From positions 2,542,001-2,606,000 of the forward strand of contig NZ_CP081153.1 of the NCBI RefSeq assembly GCF_025140835.1: DNA of 64,000 nt. The letters are read 5' to 3'. The translations under genes and the position numbers were made by a program. The notes beneath the pieces are model-generated. The model did no database searches, was not told where the DNA came from, and was given only the letters and a program-made list of their open reading frames with translations. Shown piece by piece: positions 46,838 to 56,634 of this stretch; position 1 is the stretch's first letter; each line of letters opens with the position of its first letter. This stretch comes from Aliiroseovarius sp. M344 (GTDB taxonomy: Bacteria > Pseudomonadota > Alphaproteobacteria > Rhodobacterales > Rhodobacteraceae).

Positions 46838-47732
46838 TAGGTTTTGGAGGGATCCGAACCCGAAGGCGCTTGATCCGGCGCGGGTCGGCATCGACCACTT
46901 CGATTTCGGGACCCGCAGGGTGCGAAATCACTTCACCACGCGCCGGCACGTGCCCCAACAATACGAAAACAAGTCCGCCAAGTGTGTCGACCTCTTCATC
47001 GTCGATTTCGTCGCCACACAGCGATATACCGATCTCCGCCTCAAATTCGTCCAGTGGAGCTTTAGCCTCGGCCAGATAGCAGCCCGGCTTTTCTTCGATC
47101 CACAATGCGCCTTCTTCAAGGTCGTGCTCGTCCTCGATCTCGCCGATCACCTGTTCGATCAGGTCCTCGATGGTCACAAGCCCGTCAACACCACCATATT
47201 CATCAATAACCAGCGCCATGTGTATACGCTCGGTCTGCATCTTTTGGAGAAGAACACCGATTGGCATAGACGGCGGCGCATACAAGAGCGGACGCACCAG
47301 ATCACGCAATGCGAAGGGCGGCATCTTAACGCCTGCATTGCCGTTGAACCCATAGTTCAGAGCAAGGTCTTTCAGATGCACAAGCCCGATTGGCGTATCG
47401 AGCGTGCCGTCAAAGATCGGCACACGTGTCAGCCCTGTTTCGCGAAACAAAGCAACCAAGCCGTCTTTTTCGATGTCTACCGGGGCAGAAATGATTTCAG
47501 CCTTGGGGACCATGACGTCTTCGACGCGCATGCGTCGCAGGTTCATCATGCCCGGCGTTACGAAAGTGGATATTCCGCTCGTCGCTGCAGGAGCATCTTG
47601 AGGAAGCTCGTTGGTCGTATCCGTGGGGCTTAACACCCCGACAATACGACCGAAAAAGCCGGTCCTGCTACTTTCGGCCTCTATCGGCGCGCTTTGCGCT
47701 GCGTCAGTAGACCCGTCTTCGGTGTCGCCCAT
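46830..47732 (-). CDS. CBS-domain transporter-associated protein, CorC/HlyC family
   Basis: 300-residue cytosolic protein. Two CBS domains (about 60-185, with RMRVEDVMVPKAEI, RVPIFDGTLDTPIG and VTIEDLIEQVIGEI) are followed by a CorC_HlyC domain (about 200-290). It lacks the DUF21 membrane domain, so it is of the soluble CorC type rather than a full transporter. Its association with magnesium/cobalt efflux comes from the family. AAGGAAAG precedes the ATG at 47732. It lies between ybeY and lnt in the same leftward operon, an order conserved across Proteobacteria. Confidence 0.9.
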   Translation of the reverse strand: MGDTEDGSTDAAQSAPIEAESSRTGFFGRIVGVLSPTDTTNELPQDAPAATSGISTFVTPGMMNLRRMRVEDVMVPKAEIISAPVDIEKDGLVALFRETGLTRVPIFDGTLDTPIGLVHLKDLALNYGFNGNAGVKMPPFALRDLVRPLLYAPPSMPIGVLLQKMQTERIHMALVIDEYGGVDGLVTIEDLIEQVIGEIEDEHDLEEGALWIEEKPGCYLAEAKAPLDEFEAEIGISLCGDEIDDEEVDTLGGLVFVLLGHVPARGEVISHPAGPEIEVVDADPRRIKRLRVRIPPKPND

Positions 47733-47767
47733 CTTTCCTTTTCCACAATGGCGCAAAATTGCGCACG

Positions 47768-48262
47768 TTATCCTTCATATGGGTTGCAAATGCCCATCTT
47801 GCCAAGAATTTCAACCTCTAGACCCTCCATCAGGGCCGCATCTTTGTCGTCTATGTGATCATAACCCAACAGATGCAAGGTTCCATGCACCAATAAATGA
47901 GCCACATGGGCAGTGAATTGCTTACCCTGCGCAGACGCCTCACGCTGACAAGTCTCGAAAGCGATTGCGATATCGCCAAGCTCTGGATCGGTGGGCCGCA
48001 GCGGGGTGCCACCCGCGCGGTCAGATGCCCGCTCTTCCGATGGCCACGATAGTACATTGGTGGGGCTTGGCTTATCGCGAAAATCCCCATTCAGCTCAGC
48101 GATCCGTGCGTCATTGCAGGCCAGCAGACTAACCTCGAACGTGTCGCCTAAGGGGGGCGTCAATCCAAGATGCGCAAAGGTTGCGTCGGTGGCCTGCTCT
48201 GCCAATGGACCAAGCCCCGCTGTTTGCCAGCGGTCATCTTCGAATACCACATCAACAGCCAT
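47768..48262 (-). CDS. ybeY: Endoribonuclease YbeY
   Basis: 164-residue zinc-dependent ribonuclease involved in 16S rRNA 3' maturation and ribosome quality control. The metal motif HGTLHLLGYDH is complete (H3-x-H5 pattern), preceded by the conserved PTNVLSWPSEE and LGDIAIAFETCQREA. The start at 48262 is 1 base after the phoH stop, so the two are coupled; a longer frame to 48394 lies inside phoH and has no family sequence. Confidence 0.96.
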   Translation of the reverse strand: MAVDVVFEDDRWQTAGLGPLAEQATDATFAHLGLTPPLGDTFEVSLLACNDARIAELNGDFRDKPSPTNVLSWPSEERASDRAGGTPLRPTDPELGDIAIAFETCQREASAQGKQFTAHVAHLLVHGTLHLLGYDHIDDKDAALMEGLEVEILGKMGICNPYEG

Positions 48263-48263
48263 A

Positions 48264-49316
48264 TCAGCGGTCGCGTTGCTCGCGCTGAGCTTTCTTGACC
48301 ATCGCCATCTGGGCCGCGTCGTCATAGGCTTCAATGATTTTGGCGACCAGCGGGTGGCGCACCACGTCTTTCGAGGTGAAATAGTTGAAGGCAATCTGGT
48401 CGATGCCTTTCAGCAGCCCTTCTGCATCGCGCAAACCGCTGTCCACGCCACGCGGAAGGTCGATCTGGGTGCGGTCGCCGGTGATCACCATGCGCGATCC
48501 TTCACCCAGCCGGGTCAGAAACATCTTCATCTGCATGGTGGTCGCGTTCTGCGCTTCATCCAACACGACATAGGCGTTGGACAAGGTGCGTCCGCGCATG
48601 AAGGCCAGCGGAGCAATCTCGATCCGCTTCTCTTCAATCAGCTTCGCCACCTGTTTGGCGGGTAGGAAATCATTCAGCGCGTCATAAAGCGGCTGCATGT
48701 AGGGGTCGACTTTGTCTTTCATATCGCCGGGCAGATAGCCAAGCTTCTCGCCCGCCTCAACCGCCGGACGACTGAGGATCAAGCGATCCACATGGCCACC
48801 AAGGAACATGTTCACTCCGACTGCCACAGCCAGATAGGTTTTGCCTGTGCCAGCCGGGCCGATCCCAAAGGCCAGTTCGTTCTGAAACAGGTTCAGGACA
48901 TAGGATTTCTGGGCTTCGGTTCGGGGCTCAATCGTCTTTTTGCGGGTCTTGATCTCGACCGCGCCGCCCCGGAACATCTCCATCTGGTCGCCATCGCGGG
49001 TGCCAGTGCCAGCATCTGACCCGCCCATGCGAATCTCAGCATCGATATCACCCGGTTCAATCGACTTGCCGCTTTCCAGCCGCTGATACAGCGCCTGCAG
49101 CACTTCGGCAGCCTTGGTGCGTGCGCTTACTTCGCCAAACAGGGACAGCTGGTTGCCGCGACGCACGATCTGTACGCCCAGATGGCTTTCAATATGTGTC
49201 AGGTTTCGGTCAAACTCGCCGCATAAGTCGATAAGCAGCCGGTTGTCGGGGAATTCAAGCAACGTCTCTTCGCCGGTGTTTGCGTCAGGCGTTGCGGTCA
49301 GGTTTTCAAATCCCAA
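48264..49316 (-). CDS. phoH: PhoH-family ATPase
   Basis: 350-residue cytosolic protein of the PhoH/YbeZ family, an ATPase thought to act with YbeY in rRNA processing. The Walker A motif GPAGTGKTYLA is near residue 154, and the Walker B-like VVLDEAQNATTMQ, GDRTQIDLPRG and the SRPAVEAGEKLGYLPGD segment are characteristic. The N-terminal ~100 residues form a KH-like RNA-binding region. It leads the phoH-ybeY-corC-lnt run, 107 bp downstream of miaB. Confidence 0.95.
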   Translation of the reverse strand: MGFENLTATPDANTGEETLLEFPDNRLLIDLCGEFDRNLTHIESHLGVQIVRRGNQLSLFGEVSARTKAAEVLQALYQRLESGKSIEPGDIDAEIRMGGSDAGTGTRDGDQMEMFRGGAVEIKTRKKTIEPRTEAQKSYVLNLFQNELAFGIGPAGTGKTYLAVAVGVNMFLGGHVDRLILSRPAVEAGEKLGYLPGDMKDKVDPYMQPLYDALNDFLPAKQVAKLIEEKRIEIAPLAFMRGRTLSNAYVVLDEAQNATTMQMKMFLTRLGEGSRMVITGDRTQIDLPRGVDSGLRDAEGLLKGIDQIAFNYFTSKDVVRHPLVAKIIEAYDDAAQMAMVKKAQREQRDR

Positions 49317-49423
49317 TACGGGGTCTCCTGGTCAGATCCTATATGTTGATGGTGCCAAGGGAAGAAGGCGGGCGCAAGCCCTCTTAGAAAAACTTCACGA
49401 TTTCGATACAAAGATAGCGAAGG

Positions 49424-50761
49424 TCAGAGGTCGCCAACCAGCTCGCCTGCAAGCGAATTGGTGCTGCTTTCGACGATCCGCACGCGCTTCAATTCGCCGA
49501 CCTTTCCGTCAGGGGCGGCTACATGCACCGCGTGCAAGTAATCTGATTTGCCAACCATCTGACCGTCCAGACGGCCCTTCTTTTCAAACAGAACACCCAC
49601 TTCTTTGCCGACCATACTTTGCTGCACGGCGCGCTGCTGTTCTGTCAGCAAGGCCTGAAGCTGGTGCAATCGGTCGGTCGCGACCGTGTCATCGACCAGC
49701 GCGCGTTCTGCGGCCGGGGTGCCGGGACGGGTCGAATATTTGAAACTATAGGCCTGCCCGTAATTGACCTCGCGGATCAGCGACATCGTATCCTCGAAAT
49801 CCTGATCATCTTCTTCGGGGAAGCCGACAATGAAGTCGCCCGACAGCAGGATGTCAGGGCGCGCTTCGCGAATGCGCGCGATAACACGCAAATAATCCTC
49901 GGCTGTGTGGCTGCGGTTCATCCGTTTCAGAATCTTGTCCGACCCCGACTGCACGGGCAGATGCAGATAAGGCATCAGCTTCGCGCAAGTGCCATGTGCC
50001 TCGATCAGATCATCGGTCATGTCGTTGGGGTGCGAGGTGGTGAAGCGTATCCGCTCAAGCCCATCGATCCCATCAAGCGCCCAGATGAGTTTGGCAAGCG
50101 ACCAGTCGCCCCCTTCGCCTGCGCCATGATAGGCGTTGACGTTCTGACCCAATAGCGTGATCTCGCGCACGCCGCGTTCGACCAGATCACGGGCTTCGCG
50201 CAGGATGCGGTCAACCGGGCGGCTCACCTCTGCGCCACGGGTATAGGGCACCACGCAGAACGCGCAGAACTTGTCGCAACCTTCCTGCACCGTCAGGAAC
50301 GCCGACGGATTGCGTGCGGCCTTCTTGGCGCCCTGACGCTTGGGCAGATGTTCGAACTTGTCCTCTTCCGGGAAGTCGGTGTCGAGTGCTTTTTCCCCCT
50401 TCGCGACCTGCTCCATCATCTGCGGCAGGCGGTGATAGGTCTGCGGACCGACAACCAGGTCGACCAACGGCTGGCGGCGCATGATTTCTTGGCCCTCGGC
50501 CTGTGCCACACAGCCCGCAACACCGATTTTCAGGTTGGGGTTCTCGACCTTCAGGCTCTTCAAGCGACCCAGTTCGGAATACACTTTCTCAGCCGCTTTT
50601 TCGCGAATGTGGCAGGTGTTCAACAAGATCATATCCGCATCATCGGGCCGATCCGTTTCAACATACCCGTCCGCACCCAGGGCTTCGACCATGCGTTCGC
50701 TGTCATAGACGTTCATCTGGCACCCATAGGTGCGAATGAAAAGTTTTTTCGGGTCAGACAT
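49424..50761 (-). CDS. miaB: tRNA-2-methylthio-N6-dimethylallyladenosine synthase
   Basis: 445-residue radical-SAM methylthiotransferase that modifies A37 of tRNAs reading UNN codons. The N-terminal UPF0004 domain has three cluster Cys ([29 protein letters not shown]), the radical-SAM motif CDKFCAFC follows, and a C-terminal TRAM domain ends the protein. The ATG at 50761 ([15 protein letters not shown]) was chosen over an ATG three codons upstream, where the ribosome-binding site would be too close. Divergent from the unknown gene at 50909. Confidence 0.97.
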   Translation of the reverse strand: MSDPKKLFIRTYGCQMNVYDSERMVEALGADGYVETDRPDDADMILLNTCHIREKAAEKVYSELGRLKSLKVENPNLKIGVAGCVAQAEGQEIMRRQPLVDLVVGPQTYHRLPQMMEQVAKGEKALDTDFPEEDKFEHLPKRQGAKKAARNPSAFLTVQEGCDKFCAFCVVPYTRGAEVSRPVDRILREARDLVERGVREITLLGQNVNAYHGAGEGGDWSLAKLIWALDGIDGLERIRFTTSHPNDMTDDLIEAHGTCAKLMPYLHLPVQSGSDKILKRMNRSHTAEDYLRVIARIREARPDILLSGDFIVGFPEEDDQDFEDTMSLIREVNYGQAYSFKYSTRPGTPAAERALVDDTVATDRLHQLQALLTEQQRAVQQSMVGKEVGVLFEKKGRLDGQMVGKSDYLHAVHVAAPDGKVGELKRVRIVESSTNSLAGELVGDL

Positions 50762-50908
50762 GACGCGCATTTCCCAATGAATGAGGCTTTGGATCAGGTC
50801 CTGTGTCCTATAGCAAAGCGCATCATGCCGCAACGCTTGCAAAAGGCTTTGATTTCATAGCATTTTGGCGCGGAAGCTGCAGAATCCTGCGGCGAGAAAG
50901 AGTGACTT

Positions 50909-51772
50909 ATGCGGTATCAAGGCCTGACAGATTTCCTGAGCACCGGCGCCAAGGCGCTGGCCAAAGGCCCTGTTGGCATGATCTTTGTCGAAGATCTGGT
51001 GGAAGTAGAAAGCACCATCACCCACCACCAAAACGCAGGGTTCGCCCAGATTTTGGTCTTCGCGCCCGACGCGTTGGTTCTGCCCGACGCGGTCGAGGCC
51101 TCTATCCACCGTATCCCTTACGCCATTGCACGAGCGGGTGCTTTGGAACATGCCGTCAACAAGATCATCGACGCCGCGCCCGGCACTTGGCTTTATTACT
51201 GCTACAACGCCGAATACCTGTTTCATCCGTTTTGCGAAACGCGGTCTATCGGCGAGCTTTTGGCCTTTCACGCCGAAGAACGTCGCGGCGGTGTTCTGAC
51301 CTATGTGGTTGACCTTTATGCCGACGATTTGGGGCAATTCCCGAATGCAGTGTCATTGGATCATGCCTATCTGGACAAGTCGGGCTATTACGCGCTTGGC
51401 CGCCCGGGCGCGGACGGCAACCCTCACGATCGTCAATTGGATTTTTTTGGAGGCCTGCGCTGGCGGTTCGAGGAACACATCCCCGCGGCCCGTCGCAAGA
51501 TTGACCGGATATCAATCTTTCGGGCGAAAAAAGGGTTGAGACTGCGCCCAAACCACACGTTCAACGATGAAGAATACAACACCTTTGCCTGTCCTTGGCA
51601 CAACAACATCACCGTCGCGATTGCCAGCTTCCGCACGGCGAAAGCTCTGAAATCGAACGCCGGCTCCACCTTCGAGATTCCCACATTCAAGTGGCACAAT
51701 TCGGTTGAGTTTGAATGGACATCTCAGCAGTTGTTGGACTTGGGGCTGATGGAGCCTGGGCAGTGGTTTTAA
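50909..51772 (+). CDS. Uncharacterised protein, possible glycosyltransferase-like fold
   Basis: 287-residue soluble protein with no signal peptide or membrane helix. The first ~110 residues alternate beta strand and helix (MIFVEDLVEVESTITHHQNA, ILVFAPDALVLPDAV), resembling the nucleotide-binding half of GT-A glycosyltransferases; VVDLYADD is a possible acidic donor-binding site. The middle and C-terminal parts are rich in His and aromatic residues. I do not recognise a named family. It stands alone between miaB (divergent) and the FKBP gene. Confidence 0.7.
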   Translation: MRYQGLTDFLSTGAKALAKGPVGMIFVEDLVEVESTITHHQNAGFAQILVFAPDALVLPDAVEASIHRIPYAIARAGALEHAVNKIIDAAPGTWLYYCYNAEYLFHPFCETRSIGELLAFHAEERRGGVLTYVVDLYADDLGQFPNAVSLDHAYLDKSGYYALGRPGADGNPHDRQLDFFGGLRWRFEEHIPAARRKIDRISIFRAKKGLRLRPNHTFNDEEYNTFACPWHNNITVAIASFRTAKALKSNAGSTFEIPTFKWHNSVEFEWTSQQLLDLGLMEPGQWF

Positions 51773-51889
51773 GCGGTCAAAAGCGCCTCTCTTTACATCG
51801 CCCTTCAATCCTTTAGGGTCTGCGCATCACACGAGCACCCGTGCAGCAAACGGCCTCGTCCATTAATCCCCCAACATCGCGAGGCAACA

Positions 51890-52318
51890 ATGACCGAGGT
51901 CACAACCGGCGCAACTGTGCGCATTCACTACACAGGCTCACTTGAAGACGGGACGATCTTTGACAGTTCCGAAGGTCGCGATCCGCTGGAATTCACAGTC
52001 GGGTCCGGCATGATCATTCCGGGCCTTGATAAGGCGCTGCCCGGCATGGCTGTGGGCGAGCAGAAAAAAGTGACCATCGCACCCGAAGAAGCCTATGGCC
52101 CGCGTCAAGAGGAAGCTCTGCTGGAGGTGCCGCGCAGCGACATCCCTGCCGAAATCCCGCTGGAAGTTGGTTTGCAGCTCCAGATGACTGGGCAACAAGG
52201 CCAGCCCGTGCCCGTTACTGTGACAGAGATGACCGACGACAGCGTCACGCTTGATGCCAACCATGCGTTAGCAGGTCAGACACTGATTTTCGATTTCGAA
52301 GTGGTCAGCGTCGGCTAA
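51890..52318 (+). CDS. FKBP-type peptidyl-prolyl isomerase, SlyD-like
   Basis: 142-residue cytosolic prolyl isomerase and chaperone. The FKBP domain is split by an insert-in-flap domain, as in SlyD: VRIHYTGSLEDGTIFDSS, GMIIPGLDKALPGM, then EEAYGPRQEEALLEVPRSDIP and DFEVVSVG. The His-rich metal-binding tail of enterobacterial SlyD is absent. AGGCAAC lies before the ATG. It converges on irr; a REP-like repeat separates the two stops. Confidence 0.93.
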   Translation: MTEVTTGATVRIHYTGSLEDGTIFDSSEGRDPLEFTVGSGMIIPGLDKALPGMAVGEQKKVTIAPEEAYGPRQEEALLEVPRSDIPAEIPLEVGLQLQMTGQQGQPVPVTVTEMTDDSVTLDANHALAGQTLIFDFEVVSVG

Positions 52319-52334
52319 GCGCCGTTTGGGAAAG

Positions 52335-52400
52335 AGCGCGCGCTTCGCGCGCGTTCGAGGGGCTTTGCCCCTCACCCCAGGATATTTAGGGCCTGAAGAA
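52335..52400 (+). repeat. REP-like repeat, copy 2
   Basis: A GCGCGCGC/GCGCGCGC hairpin, then GAGGGGC/GCCCCTC, then CACCCCAGGATATTT and GGCC-GAAGAA. The core matches copy 1 at 43176-43232. It lies between the converging FKBP and irr genes and its hairpins may also terminate both. Confidence 0.75.
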
Positions 52401-52425
52401 ACTATTTGGCGTTTTCTGCGGCCTG

Positions 52426-52842
52426 TTATTTTCGGCGCAGGCGTATTACGACATCGACTTTAGCGATCTCGGTCCCATCCGGTGCTTCCGGCAGGCGCGC
52501 AATTTTCAGGTCCTCGTCTGGGGCATCCATCAATTCTTCTGTGTCTTCCCAGAAAAAATGAGGGTGGTTCGAAACGTTTGTATCGAAATAGCTGCGGGCC
52601 CCATTCACGGTGATTTCGCGCAACAGCCCGGCTTCGGAAAAGACGCGAAGTGTATTGTAGACAGTGGCCAGAGATACCCGCTCGTCACTATCGCGCGACG
52701 CTTCATATAGGCTTTCGGCCGTCACATGGCGATGATGACCATCGCCGATCAGAAGCTGCGCCAGAGCCAACCGCTGGCGTGTCGGCCTAAGGTCTGCGCT
52801 TGCCAACCACGCGGCTTCTGTAGTGTGCTCTAGTTGGTTCAT
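52426..52842 (-). CDS. irr: Iron response regulator Irr (Fur family)
   Basis: 138-residue Fur-family repressor/activator that senses iron through heme. Winged-helix DNA-binding domain (LRPTRQRLALAQLL, ATVYNTLRVFSEAGLL), then dimer domain with the His-rich NHPHFFWEDTEELMD. A second His cluster GDGHHRHVTAE is near the N-terminal domain. The GCPWHD-type heme regulatory motif of Bradyrhizobium Irr is absent, as in Rhodobacter. The ATG at 52842 was chosen over the long frame to 53115, which runs antisense into fabA. Divergent from fabA. Confidence 0.94.
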   Translation of the reverse strand: MNQLEHTTEAAWLASADLRPTRQRLALAQLLIGDGHHRHVTAESLYEASRDSDERVSLATVYNTLRVFSEAGLLREITVNGARSYFDTNVSNHPHFFWEDTEELMDAPDEDLKIARLPEAPDGTEIAKVDVVIRLRRK

Positions 52843-53033
52843 AGGTCTGTTGTCTGGTCCGAAGTGATCGAATATCCGTATTGAATATAGGGGCTCGACC
52901 GCCAAAGCGCCAATTCTTTTTGATCTGTCGGTGTGGCTGTGTTGCCCGCCCGCTTCGGCCTGCCCTTGCGTCCGGCTTGGGCCGGGTGATAGAGGGTGAA
53001 GGGAAGGAACACACAAGATATGGGGCGCAGGGA

Positions 53034-53543
53034 ATGGCGGAATATCCGACGAGTTTTGATAAGGAAGATCTTCTGAAATGTGCGCGGGGCGAGTTATTCG
53101 GCCCAGGAAATGCACAACTTCCTGCTCCGCCCATGTTGATGATGGACCGCATCACGGACATTTCAGGCGATGGCGGCGAGCACGGCAAAGGCCATGTGAT
53201 CGCCGAGTTCGACATCACGCCCGACCTTTGGTTCTTCGACTGCCACTTCCCCGGCAACCCGATCATGCCCGGCTGCCTTGGTCTGGATGGTCTTTGGCAA
53301 TTGACGGGGTTCAATCTGGGTTGGCGCGGCTGGCAGGGACGCGGCTATGCGCTGGGTGTCGGCGAGGTCAAGCTGACCGGAATGGTGCGCCCGGACCGCA
53401 AGATGCTGACCTATCGCATCAACTTTACCAAGGCGATCCAAACGCGCAGATTGACCATGGGCGTTGCAGACGGGATTGTGGAAGCTGATGGAGACGTTAT
53501 CTATCAGGTCAAGGACATGAAGGTCGCCCTGTCTGAAAGCTGA
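53034..53543 (+). CDS. fabA: 3-hydroxydecanoyl-ACP dehydratase / isomerase
   Basis: 169-residue enzyme that dehydrates 3-hydroxydecanoyl-ACP and isomerises it to the cis-3 form, starting unsaturated fatty acid synthesis. The hot-dog fold is marked by [35 protein letters not shown] (catalytic His and Asp) and [14 protein letters not shown]. The start at 53034 was chosen because upstream sequence is the irr-fabA intergenic region. First gene of fabA-fabB-fabI. Confidence 0.98.
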   Translation: MAEYPTSFDKEDLLKCARGELFGPGNAQLPAPPMLMMDRITDISGDGGEHGKGHVIAEFDITPDLWFFDCHFPGNPIMPGCLGLDGLWQLTGFNLGWRGWQGRGYALGVGEVKLTGMVRPDRKMLTYRINFTKAIQTRRLTMGVADGIVEADGDVIYQVKDMKVALSES

Positions 53544-53611
53544 CGGGACATAGGAATACTGGGGAATACTGGTGCCGGACGATTGGCACCGCCACGCGAA
53601 GGAGTGCGCAT

Positions 53612-54841
53612 ATGCGTCGTGTCGTCGTTACCGGTCTGGGCATTGTCTCGGCCATCGGCAACAACAAAGACGAGGTTCTAACCTCGCTGAAAGCCGGTAA
53701 ATCGGGCATCTCTGCCAATGCGGATATGGTGGAGCATGGATTCCGCAGCCAGATTGCGGGGATGCCGGATATCGATATAGCGGCGCATGTCGACAAACGC
53801 ACGCTTCGGTTTATGGGGCCGGGTGCCGCGTACGCCCATATCGCCATGACACAGGCGATCGCCGATGCCGGTCTGGGCGAAGACGACGTTGTGAACCCCC
53901 GCACGGGTCTGGTCGCAGGCTCTGGTGGCCCGTCGACGAGTGCCATGTTCGCAGCCCACCAAACAGCTTTGGCAACCGGGGCGACAAAGCGGATCGGTCC
54001 GTTCGCGGTGCCGAAATGCATGGGCTCGACCGTTTCCGCGAACCTTGCGACCGCATTCAAGATCAAGGGCATTAACTATTCGATCACCTCGGCCTGCTCG
54101 ACATCTCTGCACTGCATCGGCAACGCAGCCGAGCAGATCATGATGGGCAAGCAGGACGTGATGTTCGCCGGCGGCGGCGAAGAGCTGGACTGGACACTGT
54201 CTTGCCTGTTTGACGCGATGGGCGCAATGTCGTCGAAATATAACGACACACCCGAAAAGGCGTCCCGTGCCTTCGATGCCAATCGCGATGGCTTTGTCAT
54301 TGGCGGCGGTGGCGCAATACTGGTTCTTGAAGACCTTGAACACGCAAAGGCGCGCGGTGCGAAAATCTATGCCGAAGTCACGGGCTATGCCGCGACCTCG
54401 GACGGCCACGACATGGTGGCCCCGTCAGGCGAAGGCGGCGAACGGGCCATGCGTCTGGCGCTGGACATGCTGCCAGAGGGGCGCAAAGTCGGCTACATCA
54501 ACGCGCATGGCACCTCGACTCCTGTGGGCGATGTGGGCGAGGTTGAAGCGGTGCGCCGGGTCTTTGGCGACGGTTCTACACCTCCGATCAGTTCGACCAA
54601 ATCGATGACCGGCCACAGCCAAGGCGCCACCGGCGCGCAAGAGGCGGTGTACTGTCTGTTGATGCTGGAACATGATTTCATCACGCCGTCGATCAATGTC
54701 GACGAACTGGATCCAGCCATCAAACCTGGCGAGATCGCAACCTCGCTGGTTGAGAACGCAGGGTTGGACACGGTGATGACCAACAGCTTCGGGTTCGGCG
54801 GGACCAATGGCTCGATGCTTCTGAGCAAATACAGCGATTGA
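53612..54841 (+). CDS. fabB: 3-oxoacyl-ACP synthase I
   Basis: 409-residue condensing enzyme that elongates the cis-unsaturated intermediate from FabA. The catalytic Cys is in [13 protein letters not shown] and the two His in [13 protein letters not shown] and [12 protein letters not shown]. The C-terminal [13 protein letters not shown] is typical. GAAGGAG precedes the ATG. It lies 68 bp after fabA; fabI follows after 27 bp, a layout typical of Rhodobacterales. Confidence 0.98.
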   Translation: MRRVVVTGLGIVSAIGNNKDEVLTSLKAGKSGISANADMVEHGFRSQIAGMPDIDIAAHVDKRTLRFMGPGAAYAHIAMTQAIADAGLGEDDVVNPRTGLVAGSGGPSTSAMFAAHQTALATGATKRIGPFAVPKCMGSTVSANLATAFKIKGINYSITSACSTSLHCIGNAAEQIMMGKQDVMFAGGGEELDWTLSCLFDAMGAMSSKYNDTPEKASRAFDANRDGFVIGGGGAILVLEDLEHAKARGAKIYAEVTGYAATSDGHDMVAPSGEGGERAMRLALDMLPEGRKVGYINAHGTSTPVGDVGEVEAVRRVFGDGSTPPISSTKSMTGHSQGATGAQEAVYCLLMLEHDFITPSINVDELDPAIKPGEIATSLVENAGLDTVMTNSFGFGGTNGSMLLSKYSD

Positions 54842-54868
54842 TATTTGAAACAAAATTGAGGAACTGAC

Positions 54869-55657
54869 ATGGCAGGGCTTATGCAAGGAAAACGCGGCCT
54901 CATCATGGGGGTTGCCAACCAACGGTCGATCGCATGGGGCATCGCGCAAGCAATGGCCAACGAAGGCGCGGAACTGGCGTTTTCCTATCAGGGTGACGCG
55001 TTCGGGCAACGCGTCCAGCCGTTGGCGGCATCGGTTGGATCGGACATTCTGGTCGATATGGATGTCACCGATGATGCCGCGCTGGACAAAGGGTTTGATG
55101 ACCTGTGGTCCAAGTGGGACAGCATTGACTTTCTGGTTCACGCCATCGCGTTCTCCGACAAGAACGAGCTGACTGGCCGCTTTGTCGATACCAGCCGCGC
55201 GAACTTCAAACATTCGATGGATATCAGCTGCTATTCTTTGATCGAGGTTGCACGTCGCGTCGCCCCCAAAATGAACGAAGGCGGCACGATCCTGACGCTG
55301 ACCTATGGCGGGTCGAACCGGGTGACACCGTTCTATAACGTGATGGGTGTCGCAAAGGCGGCGCTTGAATCGTCCGTTCGTTATCTGGCCAACGATCTTG
55401 GCCCAGATGGCATCCGCGTCAACGCCATCTCCCCAGGCCCAATGAAAACGCTGGCAGGCGCGGCGATTGGTGGCGCGCGCAAGACCTTCCGCCACACCGA
55501 AGCCAATTCGCCGATGCGTCAGAACGCAACGCTGGAAAGCATTGGGGGAACCGCGGTTTATCTGGCCTCAGATTACGGAGCCTGCACGACGGGTGAAATC
55601 ATCACCGTTGATTGCGGCTTCCACGTTCTTGGGATGCCACAGCCAGAGAACCTCTGA
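54869..55657 (+). CDS. fabI: Enoyl-ACP reductase
   Basis: 262-residue NADH-dependent reductase of the last step of each fatty acid elongation cycle. The short-chain dehydrogenase fold has GVANQRSIAWGIA, the catalytic Y-x6-K in YNVMGVAKAAL, and ISPGPMKTLA. It is the target of triclosan in related bacteria. GAGGA lies upstream of the ATG. A terminator follows, ending the fabA-fabB-fabI operon. Confidence 0.97.
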   Translation: MAGLMQGKRGLIMGVANQRSIAWGIAQAMANEGAELAFSYQGDAFGQRVQPLAASVGSDILVDMDVTDDAALDKGFDDLWSKWDSIDFLVHAIAFSDKNELTGRFVDTSRANFKHSMDISCYSLIEVARRVAPKMNEGGTILTLTYGGSNRVTPFYNVMGVAKAALESSVRYLANDLGPDGIRVNAISPGPMKTLAGAAIGGARKTFRHTEANSPMRQNATLESIGGTAVYLASDYGACTTGEIITVDCGFHVLGMPQPENL

Positions 55658-55689
55658 TCCTGCCCGCAAACACCTGACATTAAGTACCA

Positions 55690-55719
55690 AAAACACCCGC
55701 TGATCCCGGCGGGTGTTTT
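55690..55719 (+). terminator. Rho-independent terminator of the fab operon
   Basis: AAAACACCCGC / GCGGGTGTTTT stem with an 8-base loop, 32 bases after the fabI stop. The T-run is part of the stem base. Confidence 0.9.
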
Positions 55720-55806
55720 GCTGTGATGCGGTTGCCTGCCTTCTGCTTGCGCCCCTCCGCCATCCGGTGCTTACTGACGCAATAAAGATGCGAGACGGGA
55801 GCCGAG

Positions 55807-56634
55807 ATGCAGAACTTTATCGCTAGGGATGGCCTGACGCTTGCCTATCGGGATGAGGGCGAAGGGTTGCCCGTTCTGGCCTTGTCGGGGCTGACGCGGA
55901 ACTCGGACGATTTCAACTTCGTCGCGCCACACTTGTCGCGGGTCCGCCTGATCCGCATGGATTATCGCGGGCGAGGTGCGTCGGATTGGGGACCTTACCA
56001 GACCTATACCGTCCCGCAGGAAGCCGACGACGCGCTGATGTTGCTCGACCATCTGGGCATTGATCAAGCCGCAATCCTTGGCACATCGCGTGGCGGATTG
56101 ATCGCGATGGGCATCGCCGCCGCCGCAAAAGATCGCCTGCTTGGAGCGTGCCTGAACGATATTGGCCCGGTGATCGACCCGCGTGGCCTTGACTACATCA
56201 AGGGCTTTTTGGGCCGTCAACCTTCGGCGCGGTTTTATAAAGATGCGGCATCGATTCGAGCGGAACTAATGGAAACATCGGGGTTTCACGGCGTCCCTGC
56301 AGAGAGGTGGGAGGCCGAGGTCCGTCATCTCTATACCCAAACTGAAACCGGGTTGAAGAACCGCTATGACGCAGCCTTGCGCGACGCGGTTTTGGAAAGC
56401 GGCGCACAACCTGCGCCCGACCTGTGGCCGTTTTTCGATGCATTGCAAGGTCTGCCACTGGCCCTGATCCATGGCGAAAATTCGGACATTCTGATCGACG
56501 AAACGGTCAAAGAGATGCAGCGACGCAACCCCGATATGCGCTATGCCCGTGTGGCTGATCGTGGCCATGTGCCCTTTCTGGACGAGCCCGAAGCATTGCA
56601 GGTCATCCATGATTGGCTGGAGGATATGCGGTGA
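55807..56634 (+). CDS. Alpha/beta hydrolase
   Basis: 275-residue cytosolic alpha/beta-hydrolase. The nucleophile elbow GTSRGG (residues about 98-103, Ser flanked by Gly) and the C-terminal catalytic His in DRGHVPFLDEPE are visible, together with the acid in LALIHGENSDIL. Residues DYRGRGASD mark the fold. The reaction is unknown. The stop overlaps the next gene's GTG start (GTGA), so it is coupled to a threonine dehydratase-like enzyme. Confidence 0.9.
   Translation: MQNFIARDGLTLAYRDEGEGLPVLALSGLTRNSDDFNFVAPHLSRVRLIRMDYRGRGASDWGPYQTYTVPQEADDALMLLDHLGIDQAAILGTSRGGLIAMGIAAAAKDRLLGACLNDIGPVIDPRGLDYIKGFLGRQPSARFYKDAASIRAELMETSGFHGVPAERWEAEVRHLYTQTETGLKNRYDAALRDAVLESGAQPAPDLWPFFDALQGLPLALIHGENSDILIDETVKEMQRRNPDMRYARVADRGHVPFLDEPEALQVIHDWLEDMR

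Noticed and set aside
54425-55495. 356-codon frame antisense to fabB and fabI
   Set aside because: It crosses two conserved genes and has no domain or ribosome-binding site.
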